Positions 56,441 to 64,000 of a DNA stretch of 64,000 nt are shown here, piece after piece; position 1 is the first letter of the stretch; every line of letters starts with the position of its first letter. Source of the DNA: Ciona savignyi (Eukaryota; Chordata; Ascidiacea; Phlebobranchia; Cionidae). The translations under genes were made by a program, and so were the position numbers. The stretch lies in the NCBI GenBank assembly GCA_000149265.1, contig CH001344.1:152012-216011 (forward strand), read 5' to 3'. The notes below the pieces were generated by a model, which searched no databases, was not told where the DNA came from, and was given only the letters and a program-made list of their open reading frames with translations.

Positions 56441-57230
56441 TTACACGAAACAATGATTTATTATAAACCACTCAGTGATATAGTGTGTTTGATGGAACTG
56501 GGATTTCTCCTTTATAATATCTTCAATGCACGGCTCTATTTTGCTTAGTTCAATGCGCAGGTCGTGGCCAGGATCGAGGCGATTGCGATACTTAGTTTTA
56601 ACCACCGTCAGCGCCGAAAATCCTTGCTCGCATAGATACGTGGTTACAAAAGGGAGCAGAAATTCCATGGCTTCATTACCAATTATTGGTTTTTCCTTTT
56701 TAACAGAAGTCCAGAACTCTCCAAGTGACACTGTAAATAAAAGTTGACGAAGGTGCCTGTCGTGGTGCATGTCATTAAGCTCTTCTTGTAGTTTTGCGAC
56801 ATCCTCAGATAAGTTGTCAGTCTTTGATAGAAACGGATTTCTGACCTACAGCTGAGATGTCAGATACCCGGGAGGTAGCGATCGAACTCTGTGATGATAA
56901 GGTTTTCCAAGTGCTCCAACAGAATGGGTTTGATGACATTAAACCTGTTAGTTGCAATTTGAGTCCATTCTTCCAAATACTCATTCATTGATGGAAAAGC
57001 TGCTGTTCGTCCATGCTCCAGTTTTCCTTTCCAGAGTTGCAACTTTTCTTTGAAAGCAGACAGTTTTTCAGAGAGAGTGATAATATTTTGATTTCTACCT
57101 TGCATTGATGTGTTAAGATCGTTTACTGTGGTGAAGATGTCGTTTATGTTTCATACTTTGAGCACACATTGCGGCTTAACAGTACCACGATCATTAATAT
57201 AAGTGAAACCCAAATCCAAAAATTTTTGCT
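56441..57230 (-). pseudogene. hAT transposase C-terminal half (ZBED5-like), decayed
   Basis: The minus frame 57105-56860 reads NQNIITLSEKLSAFKEKLQLW and NEYLEEWTQIATNRFNVIKP. After a stop and frame change, 56770-56441 reads GEFWTSVKKEKPIIGNEAME, FLLPFVTTYLCEQGFSALT and VVKTKYRNRLDPGHDLRIEL. The CEQGFSALT...K-KYRNRLD block is the dimerisation end of hAT transposases of the ZBED5/SCAND3-like group. The N-terminal zinc finger and catalytic first half are missing, so the element could not move itself. Confidence 0.8.
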
Positions 57231-57321
57231 TGTACAATTTAGTCATTTCTAAATATTATATTCTTGCCTAAAATGTATATGCTACTTTTTTGCAGATCTT
57301 CATAAATTAAAAATTTGAGTG

Positions 57322-57751
57322 TGTGGGAATCCCACACGTTTATAATTGTATTATTATATATTTTAACAACTAGGTCGCCATGCCATGTGTCCATATTTTG
57401 TGCATGGGAAGTCGCGATTAATTTCCTGTTTTCCACATTTCAGTCGATGAATTGCTTCTCCGCGATTTCTGTTTAACGGCGTCCACCCCTCGTGTATACA
57501 AACATGTGTTTCCTGTTATGTGTGTTATATAAACTGTATAAGATTTCGTAATATCAGAGAGTGCATTTTAGTAGAGCCTTGCTTGGCTTTTCTGCTTTCT
57601 CAAAACCTTTACCTATACCTACTTAAGCTATGCCCCATGTGTGTACAGCGCTCTTCCTGGCACCGTGCGTAAATACCTAATAAAATACATAACCTTTGTT
57701 TACCCCTTCTTTTACTCTGGTAAAACCCGTCAAAAGCAGAGCGCTGTTACA
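57322..57751 (-). repeat. Solo LTR family R, nested in the hAT element
   Basis: 430 bp with TGT...ACA ends (TGTGGGAATCCC... and ...GCGCTGTTACA). Target duplication AGTG at 57318-57321 and 57752-57755. In inverted orientation it matches 1122, 51535 and 52836 copies along its length. It is the best-preserved copy of the family. Confidence 0.82.
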
Positions 57752-58211
57752 AGTGCTTGGAAAGCAAACACGTTCAAGGTATTCTACTACTACACAGCTA
57801 AACTTTCATACAATCTAAACTTACTATCAACTTTGATACTCCACTGACCTACCTATTCATCTCCAAAATATTCCTGTAATGAAGGCTAATTATGTCACAT
57901 AAGCAAACTGGACCCTACAACACCACTGCGAGATAATACTAGCTAACTTCTCTCCATTAAATTTAAACTTTCAGAAAACCGCTTATGATGCAATAATCAA
58001 GGTTTAGAGAAGAAGTCAAGTGAAATACCTGTGGCCGTGTGCGTATGATATTTTACGATAGTTCAGTCACAAAGGAAATGAATAACCTTGAAAATAAAAT
58101 GAAAAAATATTTATTTTGACAGCTTTAAGTCATCTTGGCGCAACCCATTTTTAGACCCTTCGCGACCCGTGTTTGGGTCAGACCCATACTTTGGGAACCG
58201 CTAGTGTAGTA

Positions 58212-59161
58212 TATACGATTGATAATTTTCTTCCATTTTAGTTCCAATACCTCTACACAATACACTTTAGGCAGGAGGGTTTATCCTCAGTTGGTGCATC
58301 TTTGATGAACGCTCGGTACTGCCGCGTGAGCTCGACTGTGCTCCTGCGATAATCCAATCAGACTCCAATTATTTAGTCCACACTTGTTGAAAGTTAGTTG
58401 TTTTTTTGTCAAACGTTGTCAATATAAAACACGAATAAATCAATGCTTTTTACTCGGAAACCTCTTCGCTGTGACAGACTGGCGTCGTGATACCTGCGCG
58501 ATGCGATTAATAGACTGTCCGTTTTCCTTCGCGGCTTGTGAACTAGTTCTTTGTTTAATTCGATGTACTTTCTGAGTCGACTATGCGACGAAGCCGTCAA
58601 GCCCGGGTACTCAAGATGCTCCCGTTCGCAAACCCGTGCTGATTTCCCGACAGAAGTCATGCCGTTCTTCGCCTCTCTGCTATCACTTCTGCTTTTCCCT
58701 GCAGTTGGTTCCAAGCCCAATCCGTACTGTTAGGACCAGTTTTCGAGAGGAATTCCGGACCCAATGCTACCAAGTGAAATAACATATTGTATAATACTTT
58801 ATCTCTTTAATCAAGAATAATCATAAAGAAATATTAAGAATGAAGTGAATCGTATATTGGCAGATTTTATTATGAAGTTGACATTGAATCTCCGCTAAGT
58901 GAAATGCAATTACAATCTGTGATAAAACCAACAGACACGGAATAATAATTACATGTAAATTTACTTAACGATTCTTGCAGATACTGGCTTAAAACATTAT
59001 ATTATATGAAACATCTTGTATTGATAAATTTCAACATTTCTTTATCTGACCTAACTACGCATTCACTAAAGTGACATCACAAATAGCTTGTAGCCTGATC
59101 TATCTGTTTAGGGTTTCTGGTTGAAAACTGTTTAAAACTTGATTAAATTGCATTTCCTCAG
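58212..59161. other. NLR intron; no other feature recognised
   Basis: A 103-codon minus ORF (58409-58720) has no known motif or splice context. The rest is AT-rich. Confidence 0.35.
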
Positions 59162-59284
59162 GAGTGGGATAAAGTTGATACATATAGTGAACAGAATGGT
59201 GTTGAATGGGCAACATCATGGAGAGTGGATGAACATTATCAACCTGAAGATGTGAAGCGAATCCTTCAAATGCAACCCGGGAAG
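59162..59284 (+). CDS. NLR gene exon: LRR-like module part 1 (41 aa)
   Basis: Acceptor TTGCATTTCCTCAG (AG 59160-59161), exactly 41 codons, donor GGGAAG|GTTTGG (GT 59285, weaker than the others). The peptide is EWDKVDTYSEQNGVEWATSW, then RVDEHYQPEDVKRILQMQPGK. The end joins naturally to the IKKL start of the next exon (MQPGK-IKKL). Phase 0 on both sides. It probably forms the inter-repeat helix of an NLR LRR module. Confidence 0.65.
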
Positions 59285-59779
59285 GTTTGGATAATATGTG
59301 GTTTTGGAGTAAATTTTATGTCGATTTCTATTGTGTTCAACAAGTGGTGTATTGTGATGGAATGATGTCTTTAAATATTTGGGTTTGTAATGGAATGTTT
59401 ATTGTTAATTGTGGTATTTAGTGAGGTTTATAACATACACTCACAAGCAAGCAGGTTGGATACTTAAAATATACATCCTCAGTTTAAAGAATCTATAAAC
59501 TAAATATGATATATAACATAAAACCAGTGTTGATAAACAATGGTAGCATAGTGGCAGTAGGTAGGGACATTTTAATTTAAATTTAGGGCACAATTTCGAA
59601 AACAATAAAAAAAATGTTTTTGAATTTTCCAACTTCATCCCATTATTACGTTCAATAACCGGAATCATTCGTTTAGGAAGTTTAGTTAACCAGTTGTTTA
59701 GTTGCCCCAGTCTAATTTAAAAGTTCCTATAAATACCGATCCGGTATATAATATACAAAGTGTTAATGACTATTATACA

Positions 59780-59898
59780 CTACACACTACAGTAGTTCCG
59801 GTAACCCGACGGCGGACACAAGGTGATCTGTGGATTTTCCGTGTGTTAACCTCCCTTGGATTTACTAGTAACAGGGATCAATATAAATATCCTATCCT
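59780..59898 (+). repeat. SINE S1 3' tail fragment
   Basis: ACAAGGTGATCTGTGGATTTTCCGTGTGTTAACC then CAGGGATCAATATAAATATCCTATCCTATG matches the 3' body and tail of the SINE at 53231-53445. The tRNA-like head is absent. It is 80 bases upstream of the 59978 exon. Confidence 0.6.
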
Positions 59899-59977
59899 AT
59901 GTTATATATCTTTGATAATGAAACTATTTATAAAACAATTAAAATATTCGGTGAGAAATTAAAACGTTTTATTCTAG

Positions 59978-60136
59978 ATCAAGAAGTTAGTGTTGTATGG
60001 AACAAAGCTGGAAAATGTAGCTGAATACTTCTTTCCTCATATTCAACATATTGATGAACTTCGATTAGAGAAATGCAAACAACTGAATGATTGTATGCGG
60101 GATTTGTGCACAGCTATCAATGATCGAAGGAACAAG
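59978..60136 (+). CDS. NLR gene exon: LRR-like module part 2 (53 aa, copy 2)
   Basis: Acceptor GTTTTATTCTAG (AG 59976-59977), 53 codons, donor AACAAG|GTAAAT (GT 60137); phase 0. The peptide is IKKLVLYGTKLENVAEYFF, PHIQHIDELRLEKCKQLND, CMRDLCTAINDRRNK. It differs from the 54678 copy at a small number of residues. Both flanking introns are also similar, so it arose by segmental duplication. No copy of the 51-codon exon follows within the window. Confidence 0.75.
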
Positions 60137-60600
60137 GTAAATATTGCGAACCATACTTCAAGTAGCTCCACATCAACTGATTAATTATAGATGTGAATAT
60201 TTACACAATTGTACCGCAGCTATAACAGTGTTGTTGTTGCAGTTCTGTTGTGCACATAGGGATGCAGAATCAGGCGCGCTGAACGTACAAAAAGTCAGGG
60301 GAAGGTTGGTAGAAAACAATAAATTTCCCTGAGTTACATCTTTTGAATATATTTAAACTAGACCCTTAACGATAAAAATTTTGAGTTGTTACCGATTCGG
60401 CATGATCAGTAAAAGTTTTTATAAATAATTTTGGGCCCTCGCGTTCGTCGCACTGATTGCAATAAAATCTCCAGCTAAAAACAAAATTAAATTATTAAAT
60501 AAATGGTATAAACTTCTCTTGTTCTGCAATGTTGACTTTAGACACAACTGACACTTACAGTAATTTATCTTCCATTGGCACAAAAAGGGATGTGATGATG
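60137..60600. other. NLR intron sequence
   Basis: The first 110 bases match 54837-54950. The remainder is AT-rich. Confidence 0.45.
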
Positions 60601-61420
60601 CAAGTTGTTTTCCGAGCTCTCGCTTTAAAAAATGTTCAGACGTCTTCGCACGATAAATAGATGCGCTTTCGGTATGGAGAAACGAACTACGCCTATTATT
60701 TGCTCTAGCGTTATAGAGTTCCTTTAGAGGCCTATAAAGGATATAAGATATTATAGTCGCCAGTAGTTGTTGTACACCTCTATATTAAGCTTGTGTATAT
60801 GTATATAGCCTACACAATCCTATAAAATGTCCTTATGGTCCAGCTAGGTTATAACCGTCCGTTTTGCAGCCAAAGGTCCGAGATATAAAATAATTTAATC
60901 GTCCTGACGTAAACCATTCGACTTTTGTTACTCGTGTTGAATAATTGGTAAAACAAATGTTACATTCAAAAGGTGTATGTGCGCGTCTGGCAAACCAAAT
61001 GATCTCCGCAATTATTGGTGGAACTGAAAAATAGTTTAAAAATAAATTTAGTTAGGGCACGTATAGATTCAACAGGGCATTACATACCGTAGCAGGATCT
61101 AATTTATCATTCTGTAAAACTAAATCATGCAAACAACAATAAATTACTTTTTAATCCTGAAAATTTTAATTGTGTGAAATGCATAAAATAAGTTTTAACA
61201 CAATGTTTTTAATTGATAACAGACTATTTATACTAAAAGAAACATAAATGTGTACTCTCTCTTATTATGATGAACTTTCGCACAAGTCATCAAAAAGACA
61301 CACGCGTCTACTCTTTATAGCAAGGTGCAAGTTGGACCAAGGCCAAGCAATCCTTATGTACACTCTAAGCCGAAGATTGCTTATAAATAAAGTTAAAAGA
61401 AACGGATAAAATTTCCTAAA
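60600..61420 (+). repeat. Dispersed repeat family D (parts 1 and 2)
   Basis: 60620-60970 aligns with 18310-18660 and 61050-61420 with 20030-20440. Order and strand are conserved, so this is a shorter, probably more compact copy of one element. No ORF. Confidence 0.55.
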
Positions 61421-61857
61421 TGTATCGATTATAATACTAAATATAAATTATATACGTTTAACCACAAACAATAAAATTTAAAATTTTATATGTTTTTGAC
61501 TTTAGGTTAAGCTTAATTGTTGTATACCTGTAAAGTAAAACTATATTTCTCTTCTAGTTCGGATCGGAAAGGATTTTAATGATCGCGAAAAATCCTGACC
61601 GGCACAGCACTAACAATTACCGTGTATGTAATTATGTAGACACAAAAACGCTTGGTTCTCTCATTGCGACGCTTGTATGTCTTGTGCAATTGAATGTAAT
61701 TCTCTACTCTGCACATCCGCGTTCGGCACCAATGCAAGCACACACTTGTTTTAAATTAAACAGAACTGTACGGTTGTGTGGCCAAATGGTAAAATCGAAT
61801 TCGACTCTAGGCGTATTTAATCCTGTAAAAATGCCCTATAACTAGGTAGGTTATTGC
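61421..61857. other. No supported gene
   Basis: AT-rich; an 88-codon ORF (61579-61845) has no recognised motif. Confidence 0.3.
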
Positions 61858-61999
61858 TGTAGCGATATAGCGAACACGCGCTATGTAGTTTAGGTACTGT
61901 ATTGTCAGAACAAAAGAGAGCGACAGGGGACGAGACTTCAACTTATATACGAAGGGTAAATCACTCAGGCATGTAACTCTAGTGACGTATAACTCTACA
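61858..61999 (-). repeat. gypsy-3 3' LTR (142 bp)
   Basis: TGTAG...CTACA 5-bp inverted ends. A TATA box TATATAAG lies inside on the minus strand (about 61940-61947). Preceded on the minus strand by ATAAAGGGGGA (62000-62010). The 5' LTR is beyond the window, so the limits are not confirmed by a pair. Confidence 0.6.
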
Positions 62000-62117
62000 T
62001 CCCCCTTTATAAAGTATAACAGTTGGGAGGTCAAAAATAGCAACGCTCAACACAAGGTCTACATTTCCCCCTTAAAAGGTAAGATTCAAAAACACAATGT
62101 GAACGTAAATATACATC

Positions 62118-64000
62118 TCATTCATCGTACATAAAACGCTTGGGAGGTACAATAACTCTGCCATAACGCGAACGTATAGTACCCGAGCTGTGACCATCGT
62201 GCGGCACAGGTACAGGAACTAGTTGACTTCGATTTCGTCGCAGAGTGTGGTCCTCCGTTTGAACAGTGTATGAACGAGGTTCACGCGAGGGTGACACAAC
62301 GATACCATCTTTCAAGTCTCTGTGCGGGTATCCACAATGAAATTTTCATTTTCCAGTGGTGGTAATGTGGTGGTAATGGTTTTGCGCTGTGACGTTTGTC
62401 ATAATTTTGTTTTTGTTGGTGTTTCGCGATATTGTCTTTTCTTCGAAAGTCTTTTAGATGTGACCACTCTGGATCTAAATTCGACGGCAGCACGGGTAAG
62501 GTGCTTCGAATGCTTCTACCCATTAGTAATTCTGCTGGGCTGTATCCAGTGGAGAGAGGCGTTGCTCTGTAGGCCAGTAGACCACGGTAAGGATCAGATT
62601 TTCTCAGGATTCCCTTTATCGTCTTCACGGCTCTCTCTGCTTCGCCGTTGCTCTGAGGAAATCGAGGACTGCTGATGACGTGTCTGAAACCGTAACTTTT
62701 AGAAAACCTGTGGAAAATAAAGGATGCAAATTGAGGTCCATTATCTGATACTAGTTGTTGTAGAATCCCATCGAGTCCCTCTATCGAGCAGAGCAACTTC
62801 AATAAATCTCGAGAAGTAGTCTACAACAACAAGGTAGTTAAGATTTTTCCAGTAAAACACATCACAACCAACTTTCTCCCAAGGACTATTGGACAGTTAA
62901 GACGGAATTAATGGCTCTGGGTTAAAATGTCTATACTTAGTGCAAATGTCGCAGTTTCTTACGTAGTTGTTCAAGTCTTTTGATAGTCCAGGCCACCAAA
63001 CAGACGTTTGGGCTCTTTCTCGACATTTGTTCATGCCCTGGTGCACTTCGTGTATGCGATCTAGTATATCATTTCTTAGTGATGTTGGGATCACTAAACG
63101 TGTGCGTCACAGCAGTAGACCATTGTACACCGATAAATCGTCACATACTTTCTTGTAACGTTGCAATTCGTAGGTCAGAGAAGAATTTAAGGGCCACTTA
63201 CTTTGTGTGAAATTTATCACCTGCTTACACACTTCGTCCTCGTGAAGCTTGTTTCGAACTTCTTCCAGACGAGCATCGGTTATTGGTAGGCTGGATATGA
63301 TGCCGATGACATGATCACAGGTTACCTCCTGTAGCTCATCTGCATCATTATCTGGTCCTTCAATGGGAGCTCGCGAAAGCGTGTCAGCCGTCACCAAGGA
63401 CTTTCCCGGTACGTCGATGAATCCGGGGCGATAACTCGTCTATATTTTTTTGACCAAGCAAACTGACTAGAGGTCTGTGGTCCGTTTCTATCAAAATGTG
63501 AGCACCCAACAAGTAGCTACGGAATTTTTCGCATGCCCATGTTACGGCGAGGGCTTCCTTTTCTATTTGGGCATATTTTTGCTCCGTAGACGTTAATGAA
63601 CGAGAGGAGTAGGCGATTATTCTTCTTTCCCCGTCTACTTCTTGAAATATCACCGCCCCCAAACCAAATGAAGAAGCGTCACACGAAACTATGGTTTTAC
63701 ATGTTGGATTGTAATGTGCTAGAACGGGTAACGACGTAAGCAATTCTTTAACATGGTTAAAGGATTCCTGCTGTTCGGTTTTCCATTCCCACTCTTTGTC
63801 TTTTAGTAACAATTCTCTCAGGGGTTTTGTGACAATGGAAAGATTTGGAATAAACTTAGCGAGTTGGTTAGTCATTCCTAAAAATCGACGTACACCACTA
63901 ACGTCAGTTGGACTATCCATTTCACGAACAGCTCGACATTTATCTGGGTCTGCGTGAATACCGTTGCCATCGATAACATGTCCAAGGAATTTGATGGACG
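62118..64000 (-). pseudogene. gypsy-3 pol: RT thumb, RNase H, integrase (frameshifted, partial)
   Basis: From the window edge: IKFLGHVIDGNGIHADPDKC (reverse-transcriptase thumb), VRRFLGMTNQLAKFIPNLS, RNase H (VSCDASSFGLGAVIFQE; QKYAQIEKEALAVTWACEKF; IETDHRPLVSLL) to about 63400. The linker is VTADTLSRAP and DDLSVYNGLLL. The integrase zinc region is IHEVHQGMNKCR then WWPGLSKDLNNYVRNCDIC (63060-62940). The core has GCDVFYWKNLNYLVVVDYFS (about 62860; first Asp), QLVSDNGPQFASFIF (62750; second Asp) and SPRFPQSNGEAERAV (Glu). The tail to 62118 includes GYSPAELLMGRSIRSTLP and PRSYTVQTEDHTLRRNRSQL. Frames change near 63390, 63100 and 62800. The frame is open to base 64000. Confidence 0.88.

Larger units (their letters stand above)
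56334..58203 (-). mobile_element. hAT transposon with 8-bp target duplication (1870 bp)
   Basis: Left end CAGTGGTTCCCAAACTTTT; right end ...CTTTGGGAACCGCTA, an inverted repeat with 12 of the first 14 bases matched. Target duplication GTGTAGTA at 56326-56333 and 58204-58211, the 8-bp length of hAT. Inside are a degraded transposase (minus) and a later solo LTR (57322-57751). It lies in the intron between the 55931 and 59162 exons. Confidence 0.92.
34813..60136 (+). other. NLR-type immune receptor gene model (incomplete at both ends)
   Basis: Six exons on the + strand join with matching phases: 34813-34951, 39759-41521, 54678-54836, 55931-56083, 59162-59284, 59978-60136. The product would be a linker, a NACHT ATPase with winged helix, and leucine-rich-repeat-like modules, the layout of NOD-like receptors, which are cytosolic pattern-recognition ATPases. 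The introns (4.8, 13.2, 1.1, 3.1 and 0.7 kb) are full of mobile elements. A first exon with an effector domain and the 3' exons are not found. Whether the LRR exons belong to the same transcript as the NACHT exon is inferred from strand, order, phase and family. Confidence 0.6.
61858..64000 (-). mobile_element. Ty3/gypsy element 'gypsy-3', 3' half (continues past the window)
   Basis: LTR 61858-61999, polypurine tract 62000-62010, then integrase, RNase H and the end of the reverse transcriptase reading on the minus strand to the window edge. A second PPT-like block AAGGGGGAAATG (about 62063-62075) lies a little further in. Confidence 0.8.

Noticed and set aside
58409..58720. 103-codon minus-strand ORF as a gene
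   Set aside because: Both strands are open here by chance; no family features or splice signals.

Overview
This is a repeat-rich, AT-rich animal (metazoan) genome window with two assembly gaps (35298-35397 and 45740-45867). Spliced exons, an NLR-type NACHT gene, tRNA-derived SINEs, BEL/Pao and Ty3/gypsy elements, LINEs and hAT elements together suggest a marine invertebrate. The NLR exon style fits an ascidian (Ciona-like) best, but that is inference; no search was possible.

Cellular genes occupy little of the sequence. (i) The window opens in the last exon of an unrecognised membrane protein (2-481), with a poly(A) signal at 622. (ii) One NLR gene appears to run along the + strand from at least 34813 to 60136. 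I can join a Gln-rich linker exon (34813-34951), a large NACHT exon (39759-41521) and leucine-rich-repeat-like exons (54678-54836, 55931-56083, 59162-59284, 59978-60136). Splice phases are compatible throughout. The start and the 3' end of the gene are not resolved here. (iii) A 65-codon ORF at 15137 encodes a possible small secreted peptide. A coding-looking exon at 1962-2109 and a possible first exon at 16770-16793 are weaker candidates.

The rest is mostly layered mobile DNA. 3.5-10.8 kb: a BEL/Pao element disrupted by a Ty3/gypsy element whose two 213-bp LTRs differ at three positions. 10.8-22 kb: two non-autonomous inverted-repeat elements, BEL fragments and dispersed repeats. 20.5-26.6 kb: satellite-bearing elements ending in a CTRR-like terminus, one inserted in a LINE reverse transcriptase. 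28-34 kb: a solo LTR, a gag-like remnant and a large tandem-repeat block. 35-54 kb (NLR introns): repeats, an inverted SINE pair beside the NACHT exon, a LINE split by another satellite-bearing element, a gypsy pol, and solo LTRs. 56.3-58.2 kb: a hAT element with an 8-bp target duplication, itself carrying a solo LTR. 61.9-64 kb: the 3' half of a third gypsy element, running off the window.

The most informative themes are the modular phase-0 exon set of the NLR, whose introns are packed with nested transposons, and the family of about 340-bp-repeat-bearing elements that insert at TT. All TE coding regions seen are interrupted by stops, frameshifts, deletions or nested insertions, so none looks able to make a full-length polyprotein as assembled.
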